Of a stretch of DNA of 64,000 bases, positions 39,881 through 52,621 are shown piece after piece. Position 1 is the first letter of the stretch. Each line of letters starts with the position of its first letter. This DNA is from Rotaria macrura (Eukaryota; Rotifera; Eurotatoria; Philodinida; Philodinidae). The translations under genes and the position numbers were made by a program. Under the pieces are notes generated by a model. The model made no database searches and was not told the DNA's origin. It was given only the letters and a program-made list of their open reading frames with translations. The DNA lies in contig OENT01000020.1 in assembly GCA_900239685.1 (NCBI GenBank), positions 248,001 through 312,000 of the forward strand, in the 5' to 3' direction.

Positions 39881-42800
39881 TTATTCATTGTGAATTGAAG
39901 GTATTATCAAAGAATGATCTGCAGTAAGTGTAGGCAATGATTGACACCAAAATTTCAAACGATCATGTTGACATTTGTATTTTCTGAAGCATAATGCCCG
40001 ACAAAAAAAAATAACAACAACAATAACATGTCTATTTTATAATTATTGGTCCTTACCGAATACATCGACGAACAAAAGAAATTATCGAATAGACAAGAAA
40101 ATGACTGACTGTTGTAATCATGGATGTAAGTAAATAGTGAAACTATGAAGAGAAACAAACAGATTTTATATTTATAAAAGAAATAAAACATGAGTATCAT
40201 TAAACGAACTAGATGTTTCAAAAACGCATGACAAAACAAATGTATAAAATTATTATGAATTTCGTACAGAATTTGACATCGACCGAAGTGTTGACTATAT
40301 TTGATATCATTCTAAAATACGTAGATATACGTTTTGAAAGTATGCACTAATACTAACGATTGTTTGCATATGCTTTAATGGTAAGATTTCAATCTATATT
40401 AGCGACCATCATGATGAACCTTTGGTTTTTTTTCTATTCTACCTGAAATTTATCAGGACATCAACCAGTTCGTCTAAAATTTACTGCGAGTTAAACATGA
40501 AATTCGTTCAACTGTGCGGAATAATATTGAATATCAGAGACATGAGGCTAATACGCGGCGGCAGCCATTTACAATTGAATAACTATGTAGACAAATCAAG
40601 TATTCTATTTTTTTTTGTAGACATAAATTTAGGCTCTATATTTATCATACAATAAGATCATGTAAAATTAGACTGATTGTCATACATAATACTAGACTAG
40701 AATTTCATGGATAACGATCAATCATGCAAACAAAATATCCTACGTTCTGAAATATAATTATCCTAGATTTAACTTTTTTTCAAAATAGATGAGGTTATCT
40801 GTAAGATAAATACATATATTAGGAGAGTTCTTTTTCCCATAATGAATACTTAGTTATAGACTCGGTTGTTTCTAAACGATTCTACTGAAACTTGGAACAT
40901 GTTTTTTCGAGAAACGATTTGTGATGATTTTCATTGAAGTAGAAAAAACTCAGTACAATAACGTGTGTAGTAAAGGAAAATATAAGTCTACGTTTTCAAT
41001 CGTAATACAATACTTATAACTTGAACATGTTGATCAAGTCAATTCCAAATTTTCTTCACTGAAACAGTTTCAAATTCTAAATCGGAAGCCACTAATGACA
41101 ATCGATCCGAACTCGACAATTTCTTATTCTTATAATTCTTTATAATATTCAGTATTGAATGAATGATATCTTTACATTCGGATTCTATTTTTAACTCAGC
41201 TATTCGTAAATGAATCATTCTATATCTTCTTTGACATTTATTATAAAAATTATCATTATGTTTAAAAAATCTTACTGAATAGTATTGATCAAGATCAATA
41301 GTTCTATGCTACAAATAAACAACATTAACTTATTCATAATTCGATCAAACTTTATCTATGTAAATTACCTGATTCTCTAATAATCCTAAACGAATAAAAT
41401 CATTCATCGACCACAATGTCTCGTTTTGTTTACATTTTCTAGAAACAAATAAATTTTTTTATCCATTGTTCTTCCATTTTTCTGTCTAATTTGAGTTATA
41501 CTCAATGATTTGATCAATACTAAAATAATTATTATTCATCGCTTTGGCCAAAGTTGAATTAAACCATGAACTAGCAAACAATAACTAGGTAAATTCATAA
41601 CACTTTTGTGAATTGTATAGATAGTAAAATTCATCATACTGAATTATAAATTTGTTTTTGTTTCAAATCATTACAAGCTGTGCACGTAGCAGCTGCATGT
41701 GGAAGAAGAATAATGAATTGAGTAAACCTAAATAGAATCGAACGAGATAAAAGAAAAAGACGATTGACTAGAATAGATTTTTAATAATGTTGCAACAAAA
41801 TCACCAAAGAGCAAATCCAATCCAGTAGATGATTGATAATCTAGAGTAGAACAGTAGATGAAATTCGTATTAATCATAAATAACATACATGAAAGTCAAT
41901 TTCGTATATCGGAATAATTCAAACTTTGAACAAGGTCGTTTTTTTAATAGAAGATAAACAGCAACTCCACATAGAACGAGAAATGTAAGGGTACAAACAA
42001 TTGTTATTAGACGCAAACTAGATAGATACATCATAGAGCATGTATTTTCTTTTCTGAAATGATTTTACATGAACCATGGATGAAATAAATGTTCGAAATT
42101 TTTCAAATTTATCGATAGATCATGAAAAATCTATTCATAAAATTCAATTCATGTCATAAAAAATCTTTCCGTAAAATCTATGTTACATTTTTTAGAAACA
42201 AGACACCTTTTAATGCAACATGTAATTCAAAATTAACCTAGAATAAATTTAAATCTTATCAATAAAGTATTAGAATATTCTGTTTATATTTTACACGTTG
42301 AGTGGTATTAGTCAATAATTTAGACTCGAACTGTTGATTACCGATTTCTATAGCATGAAAAAAACAATTTGTTATCTAAACAATGAAGATTTCTGGAAAA
42401 TAATAGAAAGAACACGTGCTCTGTAATATTTACCGATGATGTATGTTCAATAAATGATATTAATTCTAATGAAGATTTTTGAATATAATTATGAATTTTT
42501 TTCTCAATAGTCATGCCTTCAATAATAATCATGATCATCAATAAAAGAAAACCACTGTAAAAAAAAACATGTATAAATTTTTTTCTTTATGCCCTAGCAG
42601 TGAAATTGAATCGCCCCCGCGCACCTTCAATAAGAAATTTTTCTGTTCGTTTTATTTCTGAGAAGAAATATCTGTCTATTTTTATTGACAATATTTCATA
42701 TTTGATCCTCAACACATACTATTAGTGTGCATCTTATTTTTACGCAAACTTTGATAATTGACTCACGTTTTGATACTATTGAGATTCAGAATGTTATCAA

Positions 42801-44252
42801 GTATCTTTTCTTAGTTTCATTAATATTCTAAGTTATGAAACGATCAAAATCAAACACTTATTAAAATTCCTTTCAAATGAAAATTGTTCCCAAGTGTTAA
42901 CTAAATTTTCTGAAGGCTATCAATGAAATTTGAATACTTTGGATATTCACATCAGTTTAACAAATGAGAATGAATTCGTTTAACTCGAAGATTTTCAAAC
43001 AGCAATCATATAATCATACAGATTTCAACCTGAAATAAACATTACTTTGGTGGCATATAGGTAGTACAAATGTGACAGTGTTGTACAACGACTGATGATC
43101 TATTATTTTGATGATTATTAGAACAGATGGTTTCATTTTGTTGAAAGTTTTTTCCTTTTTTCTTTCAAAATTCTCTGCCGTTATGTTTCAGTGCTTTTCA
43201 ATGATCCATGTTACCGTCCATTCCGTTAAATGTGTGTTCTATTTTAAATCTAATAAGTTTCTTTCGATCTAATTATGAATATTGTCGCTCCTTCCTATAT
43301 GTATCTTGTACTTCTCTGTCTATTTATTAAATAAGGGCTTGCGTCATTATTGATACTCTCATCTCAAATTTATGCGTATCATAAACTATTATCATTTTTA
43401 CGACAACTGTATCTCTCATTCACGTAACTAATCACTTGACAGAGTATAGTGAGCAGTGTTCAACAGAAAGTTGTACCTTGTTAACACTAGCGAAATTAAA
43501 ACTATTGAATAAGTACATTTCAATAAAATATGGTAAGTTTTGAATCTTTTTGAATGATAATTATTATTGAATAGGACTTGTAGAGAATTGATTGCATGCG
43601 AATAGGATCGAATATTGCCTTGTTTCCATTCATTATTCTGATGTAGTTGATAATTACTCTCCATTGATGATTGTTGCTGTGTAAAATATCGATCGTTTTT
43701 GTTGTATTTAAAAAATATATTTTTGGTTGATATGATGAAGAAAATCAATAGACAAAATACGGAAAGAATAATAGTAAGAAACACCCATGGATTGTTTGAA
43801 ATCTGTTTACAAACGTAAGATGTCAAAAAAAGAAAAATAGAGTTGAAACTAAATTGTATTACTAATTGATATGTGAATTGAATCAAAAATGATTTACGGT
43901 TATTATCATCTAGTTGTTGACCGATGAGATCTATGAATGACAAGAAACATTCTAGTGATTGTTAATTTCAAATTTTTTCTTTCTTATTAGGTTTAGTTTT
44001 ACTCCAAGGAAATTGCAAATCCAACTGAACAAACTTTTCATAAAACCAATTGATCATGGGTTCATTTTCTATTGAAATATCATCATAAGATGTTGATATA
44101 AATTTAGCTTTATATTCTATTGAAATATGTTCACATGACAGTGATACCGTTTGCTGCATCATATTGAAAAGTATTACTAGAACTAGTGTTTTGTAATGAT
44201 CATTTAATCGATCAGCTGATATTTCTTTCATTAGCGACATTTGATTTGACAT
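39881..44252 (-). CDS. Divergent prominin-like pentaspan membrane protein
   Basis: Proposed exons on minus: 44003-44252, 43477-43930, 42434-42554, 42297-42330, 41889-42048, 41640-41727, 41502-41584, 41369-41438, 41060-41308, 40057-40142, 39881-39983. All joins keep phase and total 566 codons, so 565 residues. Five membrane segments fit prominin topology: TM1 (VFLTIILSVFCLLIFFIIST), TM2 split by a 0.9 kb intron (SIVLISLVLTSGFLLLMIMI), TM3 (LRLITIVCTLTFLVLCGVAV), TM4 (FTQFIILLPHAAAT) and TM5 (TVSHFLVYSIISFV), with a basic cytosolic tail RRCIRKYKC. After TM4, WFNSTL...YFSIDQIIEKC and KQNETLW resemble the prominin third-loop pattern ending C-x2-N-x-T. Prominins organise membrane protrusions and bind cholesterol. 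Human prominin-1 is about 865 residues; here the second loop is about 45 residues instead of about 250. The 42297-42330 exon and its joins are the weakest part. The assignment rests on topology and short motifs. Confidence 0.58.
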
Positions 44253-46365
44253 TCATGCTTAATGATAGTCATTATAGTCGATGCTTGGTTTTTTCCTTTT
44301 ATTGAAACAGCTCTTCGATTGAATTATCGAATTTGTCTATTTCCTTTTCTTATTTCTTCTGGTTTCTCTTCATTAAGATAGATTTTGCTTGGATGCAGTC
44401 AATTCTAGTATCGATTGATCAACATATGCATTGAAGAACGTGAGAAAAAAAATGAAAACATTCTCAACATATGAATATCTTAAATCGCGAGTCTGATTTT
44501 CTTACTTTCAAAAATTGACTCATTTAATCATCTTACAATTCTACGTTTTATCATGATAGACAACACATTGAATGATGGATAAGATATTTGAACGGTGTAA
44601 TCGAGAAATAAACGGTTCAATACAGGCATAGAACTAAGACCTAAGAAGACTTCTATTTTAAATGCGATTTTTTTGTAATGATTCATTTTTGTTTGTCCAG
44701 TGGATGCACATGATATTTACAGAATATCATTTCATGGTGATCGATTCAATGAAGAAAAAAGCAATGAATCTGAACTAAAATGCGTCACGTTTATTTTACC
44801 GTGTTAATCACGGTGACATGAGAACGATCTACTTTGTTGACTCATCGCTGACTTCGTTTAGTACAGAATATTATTATATTTAGTAGTGTACGATATGAAC
44901 CAATGTACAGTTTTAAGTATTCTTCTCACGCTCTGATTTCAACATGAATAAACATAGCCGTTCAATATACTGATATGACAGGTGAGATAGATGGCACCGA
45001 AGGACCTGTTAATTCTAGGAGCGATTCAATGGATGGATTTCAGTTTCTGATGAACATCTGAACACTATGTCACACTTTTTCGACAAGACATTTTTCTGTA
45101 GGTACGCGACGAAACACGACACAATTCAATGCGTAGTTTTCAAATCATGCGAATTATGTTTTCTGATATGATCGAAATTCAATTGAGTAGAAAGAATTAT
45201 CATTCCATAAGTGTCTTGTTCTCGTACCATCGAAATCTAGAGAATAAATAAGGTACACGAGTACCGGACTGGTAAAAAATTCATCAATACGACTCTCACT
45301 TATCCGATATTCGTCCATCAATACTGTAAAGTTTAGCTAATTAATGTAAAAATACATTTTACATTGAAGAGTGATCCATTGGGAGAAGTCTTATACATGA
45401 AATTCTAGAATCTCCAATAAATCTGATTCTGTTTCGTTGAATATCGAAATTAATACTTGAATACTGTTATTCGATGAAAATTATTTTTTCACCATATATG
45501 AAAAAAGATGAGAACTTCAGACTAGCTAGTTTCACGTAGTTTCAAATATTGGGTTCAGTGTTAGTTGAACGAAAGTAAAAAGACCGAATGGCAAAATCCC
45601 GCAAAAAAAAAAGAACGAAAAAAAAATCTCGAAAATGAAAAAAGTGAAATTAATTGAAGTACTTGATAGATAGATGGTTTATTAATGATAGGTATGTTAA
45701 TTCGTGAACAAACAGTACAAATAAAGATGATGTAAAAATGACTATGATGTGGTGCTCTACCGCGTGAATAAGAACTGTAAAATGAATAACTCACAAGAAA
45801 AATTAATAGAAATAAGTTCACAAGAGCAAATATAGTATTAATTAAATATTTATTTTTCCGATTTCGTGTCCTTTGGTAGAAGTAATCATAGATTCAGAAG
45901 ATATTCTTTTAAATCCATTTCAGAATTTTCAAATATTGATGATAAAATACTAAGTAGTTGTTCGATGAGAGTAGTTTTTTTTATTTCGTTCCCCAGCGTG
46001 AATATGAATAAGTTGTTGCTGATCACCTTTTTTAAGACGCGGATCATTGGCATCGGTGTGCACCGTGATAGTGCAATATTTCACTTCACATTTTCAATAT
46101 TTCTTTTTAATAGTTGATTTATTTAATTAGTATACATTCGAATCAAGTACTAACAAAGGTTTACCTTTGTTACTCGATATAAATTCAATCGAGGTCATTG
46201 TATAACGGCGGAACGCCTTTTTATGAACTAACGATAAATGAATTTAGGTGAACACCACTTGTTTATATATACGTACAAGACCGTATAGATAGGCAAGAAA
46301 CACAAAGGAACGGACGAACTAATAACAGATGAGTCATCAACCATTCAACATTAGTTCTTTCTCAA

Positions 46366-46489
46366 AATTTTCGAGATATCTTCTTTAGTGATTTCGCACT
46401 TCGAGATTTTGCATTTCGGGATTGGCGCCTTTCGAGATTTTTTTGTCGGGATTTATTTCTCGACATTTTGTTTTTCGAGATTTTTCCTT
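46366..46489. repeat. Degenerate tandem array of TTCGAGATTTT-like units
   Basis: About 125 bases in which the word ttcgagatttt and close variants (ttcgggatt, tcgggattt, ctcgacatttt) recur at roughly 15-25 base spacing, at least seven times. Unit length is irregular, so it is a degenerate satellite-like or terminal-repeat remnant rather than a clean microsatellite. Confidence 0.65.
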
Positions 46490-48392
46490 ACCGTCAATTA
46501 ACACTTCCCCAAATATTGTCAGGTGACTTTTAACTATATTGAATATTAAATATTATTTGAAAAATTATAAAATTAAAATTATTTTATATTGATTCTATTT
46601 ATCAGTTTTAATTTCGGTCTGGCTTATCTTTGTTGGTACACTTCAAATTATTCTTTAGACATGTTGATTTTATTTTAATAATCAATATTGTAAATGACTT
46701 CAAGTGTTGAAAATGATTTTCAGGGCTTACGATAGATTTCTTTCATTCATACACCTAACGACGTAAATCAAATATTATTTAAATACTTGTCAAGACATCA
46801 AAACCAAGTGCGAGAGAAGATTCAGTGTATTGTAGTTCTCGTCATTCTCTCTGTGTCTAAAAGTTAGAAAATAGAGTAGAATAAATAGAACATATGTAAC
46901 TTCAAGTTTTCATTTACACCGTGATAATCATCACCTGTTCTTTCTTTCTTTTTTTTTGTTAAATGTATTTGAGTATTATAGTATTTTGTAAGTGAGTACT
47001 TGTAAAACCATCATAGAAACGAGCGTGCAAACGATAGAGAGCATAGTGTTCAAAAATTCTTGAAACCACCTTTATTTCAATGCGAATATTGTCTTGTTTG
47101 ACTGAAATCAAATAGACCTTAATAGTTCTTACAATACTATCGTGAGTAAAGACTGTGTCAGCTTCCTCATAAAGAATAAAAAAAGTATAGTTTTGAATTA
47201 CACTGATTTTTTTGCATTTCTTTTCGATTTCTGCCGTCTTAATCAACTCGAATCGTCTTTTTTTATAAGAGTACAAACAAATGTAGGATATGAATTAATA
47301 GAATACTTGAACTTAGTAAACATGGCTACTCTTGAGTACGAAAAGCATCCAGTAAAAAGTTGATTTGTCAGTATTGTTTGATTGTAGTGTGAAGAAGAAG
47401 TGTGTAATTAAAACATGGCCTATGTCTTTTGGTATCAAGTGTGACAATAAGTAACAGTAAATATGATACTACTAAATTCGAAGATTAAAAATTCCGAAAT
47501 TGACACTTCTTTCGTGTGAATTGAATTTTGTGATTCTAGTCGGTTCATTGATATAAACCGTCTCGTTTTTTAACTTACATTTGTTATATGTATTGATAAT
47601 ATGTCGCATGTTTTAAAATATAAGATAGCAGTTTTAGTAAGTCTGAACATTCTCAAAATAAATTATCATGCCAGATATATAATTACTCTAAATTTGGTCT
47701 ATGTAAATTTTTCTACAGTACATTAGAATGAACGCAAGATTTAGATTTATTTATTTTCATTGATTAGTTTAAACTTGCGAATTCAAAAGTCAAACTTCTA
47801 TACTTGTACAACAGTATTCTCTGAAATACTTCTAACCTCGCTTTTTATTCATTAAGCTGATGTAACTGCCATTGTAAAATTATGAGAAAAGAAGAAAGAG
47901 AAAAGAAAAGGAATTGCGAACACATAAGATTGCTTGACTCTAACGAACAATAAATAAGTATTGAATCACCAGTTCTTTTTACATCCTGTCATTGCTTTTT
48001 GAATCAAAAAAAAGGTTGTTTCTGAGAAAATTTAAAAATTCATTAAATAAGCGAGGACGGTAAGAGACCGTCTACTTTCCAATTTCTATTTACATTTCAT
48101 TTCAACCTTCAAAGTACATTCAATGAAGCCACTTTTCCTTTTCTTTCTTTTTTTTTCTCGCACAGATTCTCGGTTTGAAGTCATTATGAGTCTCTCGAAT
48201 CTTGTATTCAAATATGTTTTATTCGTTATTTTCTTCATAAAACTAAACACTTATCTTACTTAGCTTCTAGTCAATCTCTTCCATGAATAAAAGGGAGTAT
48301 CTTTCGAATCTTGTTTTTGTTTTTAAACTTGCAATACGTGTTATTTACAGTGTATTAGACAATGCTTTAGTGTCCATTTAAGAGTTTGGCTA

Positions 48393-48757
48393 CCCCCCCC
48401 CCGCCCTATAATAGAAGACCCCTGTGGAGATAAATTTCGTCCAACGTAATAGAAAACCCCCTTTAATTAATCAATTTTTTGCTGATTAGGGATTTTAATT
48501 AGTGTTTTTCCATCAAAATATGCTTGATTCTTAGGGTTTTCAGTTGTAAATATTAAGAGAATGTGTTCATAATGACAATGACACTCTTAAAACCCTGAAA
48601 CTTCCAATGGGAATCTTGAAAATCGCCATCGTTTTCTGTAAAACCTTTTTTAGTTAAATATTGGGAAAAAATTTGGTTCTTAATAGAAGACCCCCTTGGA
48701 AATTTTTTACGCTGGAACATGATAGAAGTCCCGGGGTCTTTTATTGTAGGGGGGGAG
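48393..48757. mobile_element. Candidate non-autonomous DNA element with C-rich terminal inverted repeats
   Basis: About 365 bp bounded by imperfect inverted repeats: left end a run of nine or more C, then TATAATAGAAGACCCC; right end GGGGTCTTTTATTGTA and then seven G. The word AATAGAAGACCCC recurs inside in direct orientation at about 48410, 48449 (variant) and 48682, with a further variant at about 48720. No transposase frame. A target-site duplication was not found, so the family stays open. Confidence 0.6.
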
Positions 48758-49364
48758 GATTTAACAAAAGTCTATATGAAAATCGTTTCTAATCAAAAAA
48801 AAATGTAGATAATTCTTTGTTCAAAAACCAAAACACACAAATTTTTCTTGCCGTTCGGAATCAATCGCAAATGGGAAAAAAAGGAAATTGAATGAAACTC
48901 TATTAGCACATCGACAATTTTCATTGCCTCTCACTCATACTTTCCATCTACTCTATAGTTTGAATAATCATGCTAAATCATCATTTACATAAATTTTCAA
49001 TCACCATAAACTGTAGTTTTCATAGTTCTACGAATACATGAATACTTAAGTACAGAATTTCCAATAAATACACACATAGTTGTATTCATTCTAGATATAT
49101 TGGTATTTTTATTATTTGTTCTAACGTAAGTTTTTCTAGCATTCATTTGCATTTTGGTTTTATTCAGATATCATATTTCATTACGAATTACATTTGACTG
49201 TTACTAAGAGAAAAAAAAAGAAAAGTTGAATTTGAATTGATGTAGGAAACATAGAAATTGATTTACTTGAATTGCGCTGATCACAACAAATATTTCTAAT
49301 TATATGTATTGCTTATTTTTTTCAATCAAGTAATGTATTTTAAATGAAGATGTATGTATTATTG

Positions 49365-50247
49365 TTATAAATCCAGGTAATGTATTTGAACCGAATATAA
49401 ACTAAGTAGGCAGTACCAAGATGATGAAGAAGGGAAGGCACACACACACACACATTCGAAAAGATACATGGGCATATATAGTTCTAAGTGAGTCAAGACT
49501 ACTGAGTCAAGCATCCCATGCTCATGGCTCAAAGAATCTTGACTCAAAAGAGTAAACAATCATAACAAAGATGATGTATCATGGCTGAAGGCCATGACAT
49601 CTCTCCCTCTCAATGCAGCAGTTTACATTGTAGCGAACGAAGATAGTGATAAAAGGAAGAGTAAAACAGAACGAGGAGCAAAAGAGAAGGGAACAAACCA
49701 GAGACAAATAAAAAAGTAAAAGAGAATAAATCATCAGTTATCACATTCACTTTTCTGTAAGTCCACTAATCCATGAAAGAGCGCAGCTGGTATTAATCAG
49801 GAACGCATGATGATAGTAAATTTGGAATGAGTAAAAGTGCGTATCTGAAACATGCCGGCTGCCACTACCCGATTATAGACTTTACGGAGAATATAATAAG
49901 AAATCAACAATGATATTACTATGTTGATGTGCTTCCATAGTGGTAGTAGGAACAGTTATGTCTGAATATGAGGACCCAGGTTGTATAATCGATCTACTGA
50001 TCAGTGATTTTAGTAGACCGGCTAGTGCACCATTATTATAATTCCAGAAAATGTATTTAAACCGAATATAAACTAAGTAGGGAGTACCAAGATGATGAAG
50101 AAGGGAAGGCACACACACACACACATTCGAAAAGATACATGGGCATATATAGTTCTAAGTGAGTCAAGACTCCCATGCTCATGGCTCAAAGAATCCTGAT
50201 TCAAAAGAGTAAACAAAGATGATGTATCATGGCTGAAGGCCATGACA
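49365..50247. mobile_element. Short element bounded by two direct repeats (TRIM-like, LTR kin, or a segmental duplication)
   Basis: Two direct repeats, 49365-49599 and 50036-50247, enclose about 440 bases of unrelated sequence. The repeats share long blocks such as AACCGAATATAAACTAAGTA and TACATGGGCATATATAGTTC and differ by a few per cent plus two small length differences, so the duplication is moderately old. Within each, the part from TGTATTT to ATGACA starts with TG and ends with CA as long terminal repeats do. Total size fits a miniature terminal-repeat retroelement (TRIM) without coding capacity, but no clear primer-binding site, polypurine tract or target-site duplication was seen. A CA microsatellite lies in each repeat. 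Confidence 0.6.
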
Positions 50248-50390
50248 ATAATTTACTAACATTGAGACTTGTCAATTTTGTATCTCTATTTCATCATGAA
50301 CAAACAGGATGTTATTTCTTTTTGTTGCCTCAATGTTGATATAAAAGTCATGTGTTCAGATCCGTAGAATAATTTATTCATATACCTTAA

Positions 50391-50414
50391 TATATATATA
50401 TATATATATATATA
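50391..50414. repeat. TA dinucleotide microsatellite
   Basis: Run of about twelve TA units, just downstream of the direct-repeat unit. No other feature is attached to it. Confidence 0.85.
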
Positions 50415-51653
50415 GTGCATGGTAAAATCGGTTTCTATTTCGTTTATTATGAAACATGTTATTTGATCATACTCATGCTCTGTTGTCATGCATTCAAATT
50501 TTTTGATTTAGCATTGACTTTAAACATTAAGTTTTATATTGCTAAACATATTTATTCTCATTTTATGAGTTAAACTTCATACAGATAGCGTTAAGTTACT
50601 TTTCGCTTATTTATAACATGTAGAAAACCGATGTCTTCTTTGATCAATGAATTTCTATTCTTATCAGTCAGATGATCCTTGATGTTTTTCTCATCAGATA
50701 TTGATACTATTGAAACCTTTGCAAACCTTGGAAGAGGCTAAACATTGCGTTATTCTTCATGCATCTCTCATTAGATAGATGATCTATATTTGTTTTGCAT
50801 GATTAAAAATACATTTTCTTTTCTTTCTTCTGTGACGACTTCTGATCAAGATGTTGCTTATATACAGCATGCTGTTTAACTCATTTGAATAGTAATAATA
50901 CGTGGTTGACTGACAAATATAGGCATAGAATATTTTCAATAAAAAAGAAATCTTACATTTTATGCAGTAAATCAAAGTTAAATATTTAGTTGATAGGGAA
51001 TGAAACGTAGAAAGTGACAAATAAGAATACATATTCATTCTATTTTATTTGGCATCAGCTGGGTACGCTTTTCTTTCGATTTTATTGTTGGTCCTATGCT
51101 TATCAACAGTAATGATGGTGCGAGCATACTTAGATTGCCATTTATATAGAAAATGAGTTAAGAGAAGAAAAACTAAAAGAAGTAATTTCTTTCAACAAGA
51201 ATATCTTTTTATAGAAGTTTCTCCCCATCTATAATTGCTGTGATGAAGTTTTCTCGTTTTTTATTTTAATTTAAACTGAATTGAATGTCTATATTGCAAG
51301 TATTTATGACAGTTACACTTATATCATATAACCTTTTCACATGTTGCTCTCATCTATTATTTTTAATATACCTAATGATAATAGTGACAGATGTAATATG
51401 ATGCGTGCAAGTATTCATATCTATTTTCGATCATCATAAAATTATAAATTTTAGAGTAAAATGAGGTTTTTCAATAACGCTAATGAAATGAGTATTTTAT
51501 CTCTCAAATGTCGAGAACAGATAGAAAAAGAAAGTGAACAAGAAGTAAGTTACTCGCTATAGAAGATACTATATCATAATACTCTGATTTATATCACTAA
51601 TCAATAAATCTTTCATCTGATTGTTTTAAATAGCCATCAAGACAATAGCAGCC

Positions 51654-52621
51654 ATGAATCATGCCAATGGTAAGCATTTTTGCTTTCGATGTTAATACTT
51701 AAAACTTAATTTATTTTTAGTGACTAAGATCCACATTGATGAATGGTCTGTACTATTTAACGTACCTAACACACTATCATGGATTCGTATTGTACTTCTG
51801 TTTGCCTGTATTCGATATTTTGGGTATGAATAGATTTTCAATTAAGAAAACGAGCAATATTCCCTTCTTTTTCGTTCGAAGCAATTAAAGAGACGAATGC
51901 GTTCTGTAGAAAAAAAATCAGGATAAAATAATATTCGTATTTTGGCATTTCGGTTAGGAAAAAAGTTTGTTATTATGATCAAATATTTACTTTTGAGATT
52001 ATTGTATTGATATAGAAAGATGGTCCTTTTTTTTTCTTCAGCCAACGAAACTACGTATTATTTATTATTTATCATACAGTATCGGGTTTCCTCGATTCAT
52101 TCGATGGCATATTAGCACGTCATTTAAATCAAAGATCATTACTCGGAGAATATTTTGAATTTATATTAGATAAATATGCTCATTTCGTCATTTATGTGTG
52201 TATAGGATTACTTTATCCAACATATATAGTTTATTTTTATCTTGAAACTGCACTTGAACTATGGAACGCACTATTCGATTTATATGTGCACACATTACCG
52301 AAAGGTGATTTTTCGTGGTTACATAGAACAACATATTTATCGACAACATGTTCAATATCCATTTATCATCATCCTAATCTTCGACTATTGAATTGGTATG
52401 GACCCGATATATTTCATACAGTATTAGTGCTACGCTACATTCTAGTTCATGATAGTAATAAAAAGATAACCCGATACATTCAACGTTATGTAACATTGGA
52501 TAAACTTTATTTACTAATTAAATATATACTCCTTTTCACTGGGTTTTTTTCAATGTTACGCACAAGTGTATCATCATGTTTTTTACTTGACAAACTATAT
52601 AAAATATCTGGAGCGAACTAG
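51654..52621 (+). CDS. Phosphatidylinositol synthase-like CDP-alcohol phosphatidyltransferase
   Basis: Likely joins CDP-diacylglycerol to myo-inositol in the ER membrane to make phosphatidylinositol. Exons 51654-51669, 51721-51823 and 52042-52621 join in frame to 232 residues. The start ATG in the 16 nt first exon is chosen because it reads in phase (MNHANVTKIHIDEW) and because the next upstream frame closes. Features: NVPNTLSWIRIVLLF (substrate-binding start), then the family motif DSFDGILARHLNQRSLLG followed by EYFEFILDK. The consensus is D-x2-D-G-x2-A-R-x8-G-x3-D-x3-D; the third Asp is Glu here while the catalytic fourth Asp is kept. The ALNQ-like HLNQ after AR and the WNALFDLYVH segment recall CDIPT. 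Several membrane segments follow. The human protein is about 213 residues. Another CDP-alcohol enzyme is possible but less likely. Confidence 0.78.

Larger units (their letters stand above)
44253..51653. other. Gene-poor, repeat-bearing region
   Basis: About 7.4 kb with no gene I can support. It contains a degenerate simple-repeat patch (46366-46489), a perfect palindrome near 46151-46172 (TAACAAAGG/CCTTTGTTA arms), a TIR-bounded element (48393-48757), a pair of direct repeats (49365-50247) and a TA microsatellite (about 50391-50414). The last 200 bases may hold a 5' UTR exon of the next gene: the donor GTAAGT at about 51546 and the acceptor at 51633 would leave a leader before the ATG at 51654. 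A short minus-strand open stretch at about 45950-46100 is coding-like but unattached. Confidence 0.5.

Noticed and set aside
43050-43150. Minus-strand HCHICTTYMPPK, reminiscent of the start of a DHHC palmitoyltransferase zinc motif
   Set aside because: No continuing Cys/His-rich or DHHC sequence follows in any frame, and the stretch lies in a long intron of a gene model that is in phase without it.
46959-47363. Overlapping frames of 105 (minus) and 73 (plus) codons
   Set aside because: They overlap antisense, have no recognisable domain, and sit in a gene-poor region; treated as chance.
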